A DNA stretch of 19,195 nt from an uncultured Ruminococcus sp. (GCA_946629405.1 CAMOXW010000173.1:1-19195), one strand, 5' to 3'. Shown: positions 1 to 8,634, counted from the stretch's first letter. Notes: generated by a model from the letters alone, not told the origin. Translations and numbers: made by a program.

Positions 1-1
1 C

Positions 2-1063
2 TATTACTGCGATGCCTTCGGTATCGGTGAGCGGACGGGTATTGACCTTCCGGCTGAGAGCCGCGGCGACCCCTTCACTGAGGAGACTATCGACAATGTA
101 AACCTTGCTTACGGTGCCTTCGGTCAGGGCGAAACTGTCACACCTATCGAAATGCTTACGTCCTACTGCGCCGCTATAAACGGCGGATATCTCCTTGAAC
201 CCTACGTTGTTGACAAGATCGTGGACGCTGAGGGCAACGTTGTTCTTAAAAACGAAAGAACTGTAAAGCGTCAGGTGGTGTCTGAGGACACATCTGCCAA
301 GCTGAGAGCCTGCCTTGAACAGGTGGTCAATGACAAGCCTACTGCAAACGCAGCTATCAAGGGCTACAAGATCGGCGGAAAGTCCGGTACCTCACAGCGT
401 AAGATGCTCACTGCCCAGAACGGCAATGTTGACCTTACTCAGGAGGAGGACGAGAAAAATGAGGAGTATGCTGCTTCATATGTATGCTTCGCACCTGCCG
501 ATGACCCGGAGATAATCCTTCTGGTAATGGCTGACCTTCCCGATAAGAATATCGGCTATTACGGAAGCAAAGTCGCAGTTCCTACTGCAAAAAGCATCAT
601 GGAGGAGGTCCTCCCGGCTATGCACATCCTTCCGGAATACACCGAGGAGGAACTGAAGGAGCTCGACGTCAAGATACCTCTGCTGGAGGGCTCGATCGAT
701 GATGCTAAGGCTACACTTTCCGGTCTGGGCATGAATGCTGAGGTTATAGGCAGCGGCATTGAGGTAGTGGCTCAGTACCCGGTAACAGGTACTTCAATGT
801 CCAAGAACGGCACAGTTTACCTTATAACTGAAAAGGGCGCGTCGGTAGGAACGACCTCGGTCCCGGATTTCAGTTACATGGATCTTTATAATGCAAACTA
901 TGCGGCGGAGCAGTACGGCGTGAACATTGCCGTCACAGGAGCTTCACCCTCAGCTGCCGGTGCTTTTGTCAACAAGCAGAGCATTGCGGCTATGTCAACT
1001 GTATCGAAGGGTACAGTCATAGAGCTTGAATTCAAAATACCAGAAGTGGTATTTGCAGACTAA
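2..1063 (+). CDS. Class B penicillin-binding protein (transpeptidase) with two PASTA domains, 5'-truncated
   Basis: This is the C-terminal part of a membrane-anchored D,D-transpeptidase that crosslinks peptidoglycan, probably at the division septum. The reading frame is open from base 2, so the window edge cuts the gene; 353 residues are visible. Before the first in-frame ATG (152) the frame already encodes conserved transpeptidase sequence, including a YGAFGQG-type motif near visible residue 40. The third active-site motif is KSGT (bases 380-391), a variant of the usual KTG. The PxDDPEI segment and YGS..A.P that follow are typical of the end of the transpeptidase fold. Two PASTA domains follow at about visible residues 223-278 and 285-346; these are stem-peptide or beta-lactam binding modules. 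Position directly before murE matches spoVD or pbpB (PBP2B) of the Bacillus cluster. The N-terminal anchor and catalytic SxxK lie outside the window, so I do not choose between those names. Confidence 0.93.
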   Translation, partial: YYCDAFGIGERTGIDLPAESRGDPFTEETIDNVNLAYGAFGQGETVTPIEMLTSYCAAINGGYLLEPYVVDKIVDAEGNVVLKNERTVKRQVVSEDTSAKLRACLEQVVNDKPTANAAIKGYKIGGKSGTSQRKMLTAQNGNVDLTQEEDEKNEEYAASYVCFAPADDPEIILLVMADLPDKNIGYYGSKVAVPTAKSIMEEVLPAMHILPEYTEEELKELDVKIPLLEGSIDDAKATLSGLGMNAEVIGSGIEVVAQYPVTGTSMSKNGTVYLITEKGASVGTTSVPDFSYMDLYNANYAAEQYGVNIAVTGASPSAAGAFVNKQSIAAMSTVSKGTVIELEFKIPEVVFAD

Positions 1064-1084
1064 TAATCACAGGAGGCGGTCAGA

Positions 1085-2524
1085 ATGAAATTATACGAAT
1101 TGCTTGAAAACAATGCTGAGACAAGGCTTGGCGATATCGAGATAAGTTCAGTTACGGACGATACACGAAAGGTGACGGACGGTTCACTTTTTGTCTGCGT
1201 GAAGGGCAGTAAGTTCGATGGCCATACCGCAGCGGCTGAGATGCTCGAAAAGGGCGCAGCGGCTGTTGTGTGTGAGCGTGACCTCGGTCTCGGAGACAGG
1301 CAGATAGTCACCGATAATTCCCGCCGCCTTTACGGAAAGCTCTGTGCAGCGTGGTTCGGTCACCCTGAGCGGAAGCTGAAAATGATAGGCGTCACCGGTA
1401 CGAACGGAAAGACGACTATTACCAACGTCATAAAGCATATACTTATGAGTACAGGGCATAAGACAGGTCTCATCGGTACTATCCAGAACGAGATCGGCAC
1501 CGAGGTACTTCATACGAACAATACCACTCCCATGACTTTCGAGTTCATGGAGCTGCTCGCAAAAATGGTGAGCGAGGGCTGCGAGTACGTCGTTATGGAG
1601 GTCTCGTCCTTCGGACTTGTCCAGAACCGTATCGGCTCATCGTGGTTCGGCATAGCGCTCTTTACCAATCTCACGCAGGATCACCTTGATTATCATAAGG
1701 ACATGGAGGACTATTATCAGGCGAAAAAGCTGCTCTTTGACGTCTGCGATACCGCGATCTGCAACATTGACGACGACTACGGAAGAAGGCTCTACGGTGA
1801 GATAGGCTGCGATAAGCTGACTTTCTCCACCCGTGAGAACGCGAGCTTCTATGCTGACGGTATAAAGATACGCTCCACCGGTTCAAGCTTCTGGTTCTGC
1901 TGTGACGGAAAGTCCCACTTCGTAAGAACGAAGATACCGGGTATGTTCAATGTTTCCAATATCACTGCCGCTATGGGCGCGTGCCTCAAAGCCGGTATAC
2001 CGCTCGATGATATCATAAAGGCGGTCGGCGAATATGGCGGAGTTAAGGGAAGGTGCGAGGTCATCCCCACAGGCAGGGACTTCACAGTCATATGCGATTA
2101 TGCACATACTCCCGATGCTGTCGAGAATATCCTCCGCAGTGTAAAGGAGTATACCGCGAACCGCCTGATATGTCTCTTTGGCTGCGGCGGGGACCGTGAC
2201 AGCGCAAAGCGTCCGAAAATGGCTCAGGCTGCGGCAAAATATGCCGACAAGCTCATAGTTACCTCCGATAATCCCCGCAGCGAGGACCCTGAGGCTATAA
2301 TCAGGGATATCCTCGTCGGACTTGAAGGCTCGTCAGTTCCGTATGATGTGGTAACTGACAGGCGGGAGGCTATCTTCCATGCCTTGAATATTGCTGAGAA
2401 AGGTGATATAATAGTTCTTGCTGGCAAGGGACATGAGGATTATCAGGTGCTTGCCGACAAGAGCATACACTTTGATGAGCGCGAGATAGTCGCTGAGGGA
2501 CTGTCAAGACTAAGCAGTAAGTAA
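1085..2524 (+). CDS. murE: UDP-N-acetylmuramoyl-tripeptide synthetase MurE (meso-diaminopimelate type)
   Basis: Cytoplasmic ATP-dependent Mur ligase that adds the third amino acid to UDP-MurNAc-L-Ala-D-Glu. The 479-residue length is normal for the family. The P-loop TGTNGKTT is at residues 104-111, the lysine that is carbamylated in Mur ligases is probably K214 in YQAKK, the DYAHTPDA motif is at 338-345 and GKGHEDYQ is at 448-455. The substrate-selecting motif reads DNPRSEDP (395-402); in known MurE enzymes DNPR marks meso-diaminopimelate rather than lysine as substrate, so the wall is predicted to be of the DAP type. The ATG is preceded by a full AGGAGG (1071-1076) at 8 nt spacing. It lies 21 nt after the PBP gene and is probably cotranscribed with it. 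No damage or unusual feature is seen. Confidence 0.97.
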   Translation: MKLYELLENNAETRLGDIEISSVTDDTRKVTDGSLFVCVKGSKFDGHTAAAEMLEKGAAAVVCERDLGLGDRQIVTDNSRRLYGKLCAAWFGHPERKLKMIGVTGTNGKTTITNVIKHILMSTGHKTGLIGTIQNEIGTEVLHTNNTTPMTFEFMELLAKMVSEGCEYVVMEVSSFGLVQNRIGSSWFGIALFTNLTQDHLDYHKDMEDYYQAKKLLFDVCDTAICNIDDDYGRRLYGEIGCDKLTFSTRENASFYADGIKIRSTGSSFWFCCDGKSHFVRTKIPGMFNVSNITAAMGACLKAGIPLDDIIKAVGEYGGVKGRCEVIPTGRDFTVICDYAHTPDAVENILRSVKEYTANRLICLFGCGGDRDSAKRPKMAQAAAKYADKLIVTSDNPRSEDPEAIIRDILVGLEGSSVPYDVVTDRREAIFHALNIAEKGDIIVLAGKGHEDYQVLADKSIHFDEREIVAEGLSRLSSK

Positions 2525-2544
2525 TGCAGGAGAAGCTGCCTGCA
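2525..2544 (+). other. Small stem-loop just after murE
   Basis: TGCAGG (2525-2530) and CCTGCA (2539-2544) form a perfect 6-bp stem with an 8-nt loop, starting directly after the murE stop codon. No T-run follows, so it does not look like an intrinsic terminator. It could be an mRNA-processing or stability element in the 63-nt murE-mraY gap, or be without function. Confidence 0.35.
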
Positions 2545-2587
2545 TCTTCCCTGCAAAATACTGCATAAACAGGAGTTGTTCGTTCAA

Positions 2588-3625
2588 ATGTCATTCTGGA
2601 TAATTAATCTGATAGTATCACTGGTATCGTTCGCAGTCGCGGGTGTTTCCGGCATATTCCTTGTACCCTTCCTGCATAAGATAAAATTCGGTCAGCCGAT
2701 AAAAACACAGGACGGTCCTCAGTGGCACGCCAAAAAACAGGGTACTCCCACAATGGGCGGATTCATGTTCATGATCTCGACCGTTCTCACAGCGGTCGCG
2801 GGGTACTGGGTCTACAGGATGCGCGGAGGCGTAGATACGACCGATAAGGACACGCTCGATGCGTTCTACAGGATGATAAGCGTGCTGGTATTCTCGGCAC
2901 TGTTTGGGTTCATCGGATTCATTGATGATTATATCAAGGTCGCAAGAAAAAACAACGACGGTCTTTCCCCAAAGCAGAAAATGGCGTTCCAGCTCGTTTT
3001 CGCGGTAGCGTTCCTGTTTGCCCTGTATAAGTTCGGCGACAGCTCAACAAGGCTCGACTTCGGATTTGCAAGAACTCCCTCGCTCGGGATATTCTACTAT
3101 ATATTGATGATACCCGTTATCATCTACCTTACCAATGCGGTAAATCTTACAGACGGCGTTGACGGTCTGTGCGGCTCGGTAACGTTCGTATCCATGCTGA
3201 TATTCACGGTCTGCTGTGCGATACTCAAGGAGAACGAACTCTCGATGTTCACAATGGCGCTTGCCGGCGGATGTCTCGGCTTCCTTATCTGGAACCTCAA
3301 CCCGGCTAAGTGCTTCATGGGCGACACCGGTTCAATGTTCCTCGGAGCAGCAGTCACCGGCGTGGGACTTGTCCTGCACAACCACCTGCTGATGCTCCTT
3401 GTTTCACTTATTTATATACTTGAGGCACTCTCTGTTGTCATTCAGGTGAGCTATTTCAAGTACACAAAGAAGAAGTACGGCGAGGGAAGGCGTATCTTCA
3501 AGATGTCGCCTATCCACCATCATTTCGAGATGAGCGGATTCAGCGAGTACAAGATAGTGATAACCTTTTCGCTTGCCGGTATGATTTCCGGTATTCTGGG
3601 AATAATTACATTGCTGGCATTCTGA
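2588..3625 (+). CDS. mraY: Phospho-N-acetylmuramoyl-pentapeptide-transferase MraY
   Basis: Integral membrane enzyme that moves phospho-MurNAc-pentapeptide from UDP to undecaprenyl phosphate, giving lipid I. It has about ten hydrophobic segments over 345 residues. Family motifs are clear: GTPTMGG (52-58), DDYIK (113-117, the Asp pair implicated in Mg binding), NLTDGVDGL (186-194), NPAKCFMGDTGS (238-249) and MSPIHHHFE (306-314). The frame could start at TTG 2576, but the AGGAG at 2571-2575 touches that codon with no spacer. ATG 2588 has a 12-nt spacer from the same AGGAG and gives the usual MraY N-terminus, so I prefer it, although that spacing is longer than ideal. murF, which often separates murE from mraY, is missing here. 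Confidence 0.96.
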   Translation: MSFWIINLIVSLVSFAVAGVSGIFLVPFLHKIKFGQPIKTQDGPQWHAKKQGTPTMGGFMFMISTVLTAVAGYWVYRMRGGVDTTDKDTLDAFYRMISVLVFSALFGFIGFIDDYIKVARKNNDGLSPKQKMAFQLVFAVAFLFALYKFGDSSTRLDFGFARTPSLGIFYYILMIPVIIYLTNAVNLTDGVDGLCGSVTFVSMLIFTVCCAILKENELSMFTMALAGGCLGFLIWNLNPAKCFMGDTGSMFLGAAVTGVGLVLHNHLLMLLVSLIYILEALSVVIQVSYFKYTKKKYGEGRRIFKMSPIHHHFEMSGFSEYKIVITFSLAGMISGILGIITLLAF

Positions 3626-3655
3626 TGAAATACTCTTGCCTTCAGGGAGGTTACA

Positions 3656-4936
3656 ATGGCTCAGCCTAAGAAAAAGAAGAAAAAAAGCTCCGGCGGGCTC
3701 TGGAAGACCTTCGTCGGCGAGGGCAGAAACGGCGATATCAGCCTCTCCTTCTTTGCCTATGTTATGATACTGCTTGTCGTGGGGATAGTCATGATGTCCT
3801 CGGCAAGCTACGCATGGTCTTACAGTGAGCATGACGGCGACGGATTGTTCTACGCGAAAAATCAGGCAAAAATGGCTGTGGCAGGCTTCTTCGCCATGAT
3901 CTTCTTCATGAAGATGGACTACCACAACCTAAAGAATATAAAGCTCCCGATGATAAAGAAGTTTAATATCGCAGGACTGCTCTACGTTATTGGAGCGCTT
4001 CTGCTTGTACTTGTACTTCTGATCGGAAACGACGAGGGCGGCGCTATGGGAGCAAAGCGCTGGCTCACCCTCGGACCGATAAACTTCCAGCCATCTGAGG
4101 TCGCAAAGCTCGCTATCATAGTTTACTTCGCGTTCAGCATGGAGCGCGACGGAAAAAAGATGAACACATTCAAGACAGGCATAGTGAAATATGCCATGCT
4201 CATGGGAGTTTATGTCCTGCTGCTCTACAAGGAGCCCCACCTTTCGGGACTTATCCTCATCGTTACAATATCTATAGCCATGATCCTCTGCGGCGGTGCG
4301 AACAAGAAACAGTTCCTCCTGCTCGGAGGTGCTGCGCTTATAGGTGCGATAGTTGTAATATCGTGGCTCGCAAGTGATCCGGACAGCTATGTTTCGGTAA
4401 GAATAAAGTCGTGGCGTCATCCCTTCGACGACGTCCTCGATGATACATGGCAGACTGCAAATTCTATAATCGCTATCGGCTCGGGCGGAATGTTCGGTCT
4501 GGGACTGGGGAACTCCCGCCAGAAGTATATGTACCTTCCCGAGACCAAGAACGACTTCGTTTTCCCGATAGTCTGCGAGGAGCTCGGCTTTGTCGGAGCT
4601 TTTGCGATAATAATCGTATTCTTCCTGCTCGTTGTCGAGGGCTATTCGATAGCGGTGCGCTGCAAGGACCGATTCGGTATGCTGATCGCGGTAGGTATCA
4701 CCACCCAGATAGGTATACAGACGGTGCTGAACCTTGCCGTTGTAAGCAATCTTGTCCCGAATACCGGTATAAGCCTGCCGTTTTTCAGCTACGGAGGAAC
4801 GGCGCTCATAATGCAGCTCGCGGAAATGGGCATCATGCTCAATATCTCGCAGCAAAGGTATTATCCCGATGAACGGCCTGCAAGGAAGAAAAAACGCGCT
4901 CCCGAACCGGAGCCTGTTGAACTTAAAAATGCGTAA
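3656..4936 (+). CDS. ftsW: SEDS-family lipid II polymerase FtsW/SpoVE
   Basis: Polytopic membrane glycosyltransferase of the SEDS family, which polymerises lipid II into glycan strands together with a class B PBP, plausibly the one at the left edge of this window. It has 426 residues. A lysine run at residues 5-10 and a basic C-terminus (RPARKKKR, 407-414) flank the membrane part. Motifs seen are KRWLTLGPINFQPSEVAK (134-151), WQTANSIIAIGSGG (265-278), YLPETKNDFVF (293-303) and PNTGISLPFFSYGG (368-381). The Asp in NDF (D300) corresponds to the acidic residue regarded as catalytic in SEDS proteins. GGGAGG (3645-3650) lies 5 nt before the ATG. Position between mraY and murG matches spoVE/ftsW, but murD is missing from between mraY and this gene. 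FtsW versus sporulation-specific SpoVE cannot be decided from sequence alone. Confidence 0.94.
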   Translation: MAQPKKKKKKSSGGLWKTFVGEGRNGDISLSFFAYVMILLVVGIVMMSSASYAWSYSEHDGDGLFYAKNQAKMAVAGFFAMIFFMKMDYHNLKNIKLPMIKKFNIAGLLYVIGALLLVLVLLIGNDEGGAMGAKRWLTLGPINFQPSEVAKLAIIVYFAFSMERDGKKMNTFKTGIVKYAMLMGVYVLLLYKEPHLSGLILIVTISIAMILCGGANKKQFLLLGGAALIGAIVVISWLASDPDSYVSVRIKSWRHPFDDVLDDTWQTANSIIAIGSGGMFGLGLGNSRQKYMYLPETKNDFVFPIVCEELGFVGAFAIIIVFFLLVVEGYSIAVRCKDRFGMLIAVGITTQIGIQTVLNLAVVSNLVPNTGISLPFFSYGGTALIMQLAEMGIMLNISQQRYYPDERPARKKKRAPEPEPVELKNA

Positions 4937-4948
4937 AGGAGCAGTTCT

Positions 4949-6082
4949 ATGAGAGTGCTTATTGCCTGCGGCGGCACCGGAGGTCATATCAACCCCGGCT
5001 TAGCTATCGCAGATATGATAAAGGCAAAATATCCTGACACGGAGTTCCTCTTTGCGGGTACTCCCGACCATATGGAGGCGAAGCTCGTTCCGAAGGCGGG
5101 CTACAGATTCGAGCCCATCAAGGTAGCTGGCTTCCAGAGGCAGCTATCCCTTGAAAATATCGGCAGGAACTTCAAGGCGGCCGCTTATCTTGCGACCTCC
5201 GGAAAACGCGCGAAGGAGATAATCAGGAACTTCAAGCCTGATATTGCTATCGGTACAGGCGGATACGCTGCCGGTCCTGTTATCAGGAAGGCTGCAAAAA
5301 TGGGCATTCCCTGCGCGATACATGAGCAGAATGCCTACCCGGGAGTTACCAACAAGCTGCTCTCGAAGGAGGTCGATCACGTTATGCTGACCGTCATCGA
5401 GGCTCTTGACTATATGGATAAGGGCAAGTTCGAGTACAGCGTGACGGGTCTGCCGGTACGCAGCAGCATCAACTCCATAAGCAAGGCGGAGGCACGCAGA
5501 AAGCTCGGCTTCAATGACGATTTCACCGTCCTCTCATTCGGCGGAAGCCTCGGTGCAGGCTGCATCAATGAGACAATGACTGCTGCTATAAAATGGCATA
5601 CATCTGAAAAGCTTGATATCAACCACATCCACGGCTACGGCGGAATGGGCAAGGAGACCTTCCCGCAGGCTATGAAGGCTGCGGGCATCCCCCTGAAGTC
5701 TGACCGTCTGAGGATTACTGAGTACATAAATGATATGGACGTCTGTCTTGCCGCGGCTGACCTCGTTATCTGCCGCAGCGGAGCTTCGACTCTCGCTGAG
5801 CTTGAGGCTGCCGGGAGAGCTTCGATCCTCATTCCCTCGCCAATAGTAGCGGGAAATCACCAGTACCACAATGCCATGGTCCTCGGAAAAGCCGGAGCTG
5901 CGGTTGTTATTGAGCAGAAGGATGCTACACCCGAGAGGCTTATTTCCGAGATCAAAAAACTCTATGAGGAGCCTGAAAAGGCTGAGGTCATGTCGGAATG
6001 TGCAAAGCAGCTCTGCGTTACAGATACAAATGACCGCATCATGGCTGTGATCGACAAGCTTTTCGCTAAGGCAAAGAAGTAA
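4949..6082 (+). CDS. murG: UDP-GlcNAc:lipid I N-acetylglucosaminyltransferase MurG
   Basis: Peripheral membrane GT-B glycosyltransferase that adds GlcNAc to lipid I, giving lipid II. It has 377 residues. The N-terminal glycine-rich loop GGTGGHINPGLAIA is at 8-21, HEQNAYPG at 125-132, a second glycine loop GGSLGAGCINE at 198-208, GYGGMGKE at 229-236, and the UDP-sugar binding region CRSGASTLAELEAAG at 275-289 with GNHQYHNA at 302-309. The ribosome-binding site AAAGGAG (4935-4941) overlaps the ftsW stop codon, so the two genes are closely coupled. In Bacillus murG is followed by murB; here it is followed by murA. Confidence 0.97.
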   Translation: MRVLIACGGTGGHINPGLAIADMIKAKYPDTEFLFAGTPDHMEAKLVPKAGYRFEPIKVAGFQRQLSLENIGRNFKAAAYLATSGKRAKEIIRNFKPDIAIGTGGYAAGPVIRKAAKMGIPCAIHEQNAYPGVTNKLLSKEVDHVMLTVIEALDYMDKGKFEYSVTGLPVRSSINSISKAEARRKLGFNDDFTVLSFGGSLGAGCINETMTAAIKWHTSEKLDINHIHGYGGMGKETFPQAMKAAGIPLKSDRLRITEYINDMDVCLAAADLVICRSGASTLAELEAAGRASILIPSPIVAGNHQYHNAMVLGKAGAAVVIEQKDATPERLISEIKKLYEEPEKAEVMSECAKQLCVTDTNDRIMAVIDKLFAKAKK

Positions 6083-6088
6083 CACCTG

Positions 6089-6129
6089 ACCACCGCACAG
6101 CATATTATACACAAAAGCTGTGAGGTGGT
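6089..6129 (+). promoter_or_regulatory. Hairpin sequestering the murA ribosome-binding site
   Basis: ACCACC (6089-6094) pairs with GGTGGT (6124-6129), and CACAGC (6096-6101) pairs with GCTGTG (6117-6122). A single G/A mismatch separates the two helices and the loop is 15 nt, AT-rich. The right arm contains the whole murA Shine-Dalgarno GAGGTG (6122-6127). With twelve mostly G-C pairs, the folded form should block ribosome entry at murA. This is seen directly in sequence; a regulatory role is inferred. Confidence 0.6.
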
Positions 6130-6132
6130 AAT

Positions 6133-7392
6133 ATGCAGAAACTTATCGTTGAAGGCGGGCATCGCCTGAGAGGCAGCCTCGTTCTTCAGGGAAGCAAAAA
6201 CAGCTCCCTCCCGATCATGGCGGCAGCGCTGCTGTGTGAGGAGGAATGTGTGCTCCGGAACTGTCCGGAGCTGAGTGACATATATGCGGCGGCAAGGATA
6301 CTCAACTGTGTCGGATGCCGGTGTACATTTTCGGACAATACGGCGGTGATAAGCCCTCAGACGGTCAGCGGAACTGTTATTCCCGAAGCTCTCATGCGTG
6401 AGATGAGGTCGTCCATAATTTTCATGGGCGCAATGCTCGGCAGAGCGGGGGAGTGTACTGTGAGCGTGCCGGGAGGCTGTGAGCTCGGTCCTCGCCCGAT
6501 AGATATGCATCTTGCCGCAATGAAGAAAATGGGCGTCGATATAGCCGAGACCGGAGGCAGCATTGTCTGCCGCAGCCGCGGAGGACGTGCAAAGGGCGCA
6601 AGACATTCGCTCGCGTTCCCTTCTGTAGGGGCTACCGAAAATATCCTGCTCTGCGCTGTGAGGGCGGAGGGCGAGACAGTGATAAACAATGCCGCAAGAG
6701 AGCCTGAGATATGCGATCTGTGCGGTTTTCTGAGAGCGTGCGGCGCTGAGATCTCCGGCGACGGCGGGAGCCGTATCGTTATAAACGGAAAGGAACACCT
6801 GCACGGCTGCGAATATACCGTGATGCCGGACAGGATAGCCGGTGCGACTTATCTCTCAATGGCTGCTGCTGCCGGAGGGGAGATAATTCTCGAAAATGCC
6901 TGTGTTTCCGAAATGGAGCCTTTTATTACAGTGCTCGAACAGACGGGATGCAGCATATACAGCAGCGAAAACAGGATATTCATGAGATGCGGACCTCGTC
7001 TGAGGGCTGTCAGCGACAGGATAAGGACCATGCCGCACCCGGGCTTCCCGACGGATGCGCAGGCGGTGCTTATGGCAGCACTTACGTCTGCGGAGGGCAC
7101 AAGCGTTTTTGAGGAGAATATCTTTGACTGCCGTTACCGCCACACTGAGGCGCTTGTTAAAATGGGCGCGGATATTCAGGTGCTCGGAAAGGTTGCGATA
7201 GTCAGGGGAGTCCCGGTGCTTCACGGAGCTTCCGTTGAGGCAACTGACCTGCGGGGCGGTGCAGCTATGGTCTGTGCGGCGCTTGCAGCGGACGGAGTGA
7301 GCGAGATAACGCATATCTCACATATTGACAGAGGATATGAAAAAATTGAGGACGCGGTCACAGCACTCGGGGGCAGGATAGTCCGGGCGTGA
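6133..7392 (+). CDS. murA: UDP-N-acetylglucosamine 1-carboxyvinyltransferase MurA
   Basis: Cytoplasmic enoylpyruvate transferase that carries out the first committed step of peptidoglycan synthesis, adding phosphoenolpyruvate to UDP-GlcNAc. The 419-residue length is standard. The substrate-binding pair K22-N23 sits in GSKNSSLPIM, the catalytic loop is PGGCELGPRPIDMH with the nucleophilic cysteine at C116, and the catalytic Asp is D308 in GFPTDAQA. A cysteine at that position predicts sensitivity to fosfomycin, since Asp there is the known resistant form. The start is set by GAGGTG at 6122-6127 with a 5-nt spacer; that site lies inside a strong hairpin. Firmicutes often carry two paralogues (MurA and MurAB/MurZ), and this may be one of two. 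Confidence 0.95.
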   Translation: MQKLIVEGGHRLRGSLVLQGSKNSSLPIMAAALLCEEECVLRNCPELSDIYAAARILNCVGCRCTFSDNTAVISPQTVSGTVIPEALMREMRSSIIFMGAMLGRAGECTVSVPGGCELGPRPIDMHLAAMKKMGVDIAETGGSIVCRSRGGRAKGARHSLAFPSVGATENILLCAVRAEGETVINNAAREPEICDLCGFLRACGAEISGDGGSRIVINGKEHLHGCEYTVMPDRIAGATYLSMAAAAGGEIILENACVSEMEPFITVLEQTGCSIYSSENRIFMRCGPRLRAVSDRIRTMPHPGFPTDAQAVLMAALTSAEGTSVFEENIFDCRYRHTEALVKMGADIQVLGKVAIVRGVPVLHGASVEATDLRGGAAMVCAALAADGVSEITHISHIDRGYEKIEDAVTALGGRIVRA

Positions 7393-7408
7393 CCAGATCG
7401 GAGAGGTT

Positions 7409-8542
7409 ATGAAGGACGTCGAAAAAACCAATGTTGAGCGTCAGAACAGCAGTAAGCGCATGAGAAGGCGAAGACGCAATTTCAACATCTATGCCTTCGT
7501 GGTACTGCTGCTTGTGCTGACCGCAGGAATAACGATAAGCTATACGTTTCTTTTCAATATAAGCGAGATCAGGGTCTCGGGAGAGTCGGATATGTATACG
7601 GCTGAGGAGATAGTCGAGGCGTCAGGCATCCGGGAGGGCGACAATCTACTGCGGCTCGACCCGGAAAAAAGCGAGCAGGCGATCCTTGACAAGCTTCTGT
7701 TTGTCGAGAGCGCTGAGGTGGACAGGGACTTTCCGGCGTCGCTGGAAATAAAGGTCACCCGCTGCGAGCCGGCTTACAATGTAAGCTATGATGGCGGGAC
7801 CCTCCTTGTCAGCAAGAAGGGAAAGATACTTGCTGACAACAGCTTCGTTACAGACGGACTGCCGATAATCTACGGCTATGATCCATCGGTCATGACTGCG
7901 GGAAAGATGCTCGCTTCCACAAATAATCATAAGGACGATGCCTTTGCCGCGCTTATCGCAAGCTTTGACAAGGACAGCGAGAATCCGGTGGCTTATGTTG
8001 ATATGAACAATGAGTTCTCGATAAACGTTACCTACAAGAACGGAACGATCTTCCGCATGGGCAACTGGAGCGACGCTGCGTATAAGCTCAGCCTTGCAGA
8101 AAATGTCATGAACGAGGAGAGCGTTAAGGGCAAGAAGGCGTACCTCATGATGGTCGGCAGCAACCAGTGCAGCTGGCGTCTTAACAAGGAAGCTGTCGCA
8201 GCGGACACCGTTACAGAGCCTTCCGGTGAGAAAACGACAGGTGCGGACGGGAAGCCTGTAGACAGTGAGACAAATCCCGAGCAGGAGAAAATGTTCGAGG
8301 ATTACAACAACGGCAACGGCTCGGACAGCAGCGCTCAGCAGCCAGTTCAGCAGCAGGACTGGAACAGCTACGACGGAAATGATTACGGAAATGACTGGAA
8401 CAGCTACGACGGTAACGATTACGGAAATGACTGGAACAGCTATGACGGTAACGGTTACGGAAATGACTGGAACGACTACGGCGGATATGACGGATATAAT
8501 GACTACGCTCAAAGCTATGACGGCGGCGGGATATATTACTGA
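7409..8542 (+). CDS. ftsQ: Cell division protein FtsQ/DivIB with a repeat-built C-terminal tail
   Basis: Bitopic divisome protein thought to form a complex with FtsL and FtsB/DivIC. A basic cytoplasmic N-terminus (RMRRRRRNF, 17-25) is followed by one membrane segment at about 27-50. A POTRA domain follows at about 51-118 (ISEIRVSG, then DFPASLEIKVTRCEP), and then the beta domain to about 258. Residues 265-316 are an acidic, Gln/Ser-rich linker. From 317 to the end the protein consists of NSYDGNDYGNDW-type repeats and a final YDG-rich stretch, which has no counterpart in ordinary FtsQ. Being C-terminal to the membrane segment, this tail would lie outside the membrane, in or near the septal wall. 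The start has GGAG (7400-7403) 5 nt upstream. ftsA, often found between ftsQ and ftsZ, is absent. Confidence 0.88.
   Translation: MKDVEKTNVERQNSSKRMRRRRRNFNIYAFVVLLLVLTAGITISYTFLFNISEIRVSGESDMYTAEEIVEASGIREGDNLLRLDPEKSEQAILDKLLFVESAEVDRDFPASLEIKVTRCEPAYNVSYDGGTLLVSKKGKILADNSFVTDGLPIIYGYDPSVMTAGKMLASTNNHKDDAFAALIASFDKDSENPVAYVDMNNEFSINVTYKNGTIFRMGNWSDAAYKLSLAENVMNEESVKGKKAYLMMVGSNQCSWRLNKEAVAADTVTEPSGEKTTGADGKPVDSETNPEQEKMFEDYNNGNGSDSSAQQPVQQQDWNSYDGNDYGNDWNSYDGNDYGNDWNSYDGNGYGNDWNDYGGYDGYNDYAQSYDGGGIYY
8357..8464 (+). repeat. Three 36-bp tandem repeats in the 3' end of ftsQ
   Basis: Units at 8357-8392, 8393-8428 and 8429-8464 begin GACTGGAACAGCTA and differ at only a few positions, mostly third codon positions. 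A degenerate fourth unit starts at 8465. Each unit encodes DWNSYDGNDYGN. Because the length is a multiple of three, copy-number change would lengthen or shorten the protein tail without a frameshift. Confidence 0.92.
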
Positions 8543-8634
8543 TAGGAGAATATGCAGTAATATGTACAAAATGCCCGGATAATAGCATGGTTAATTGTCA
8601 AATGCGCTGAAAATTAAAAAAATCGAATTCTCAC

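Noticed and set aside
3929..4987. Long open frame on the minus strand (352 codons)
   Set aside because: It lies entirely over ftsW and the start of murG, has no ribosome-binding site or recognisable domain, and is explained by the codon use of the plus-strand gene.
8357..8464. CRISPR array
   Set aside because: The 36-bp units are directly joined with no spacers and encode protein repeats in frame with ftsQ.
7646..8569. Minus-strand open frame of 307 codons with repeated Val/Ile-rich segments
   Set aside because: It is the mirror of ftsQ and its tandem repeats. The apparent hydrophobic repeats arise from the complement of GAC/TAC/GGA codons.
8552..8582. Tiny frames after ftsQ with an AGGAG upstream (ATG CAG TAA, and a six-codon frame from 8562)
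   Set aside because: They are too short to support as genes and no conservation can be judged from one sequence.
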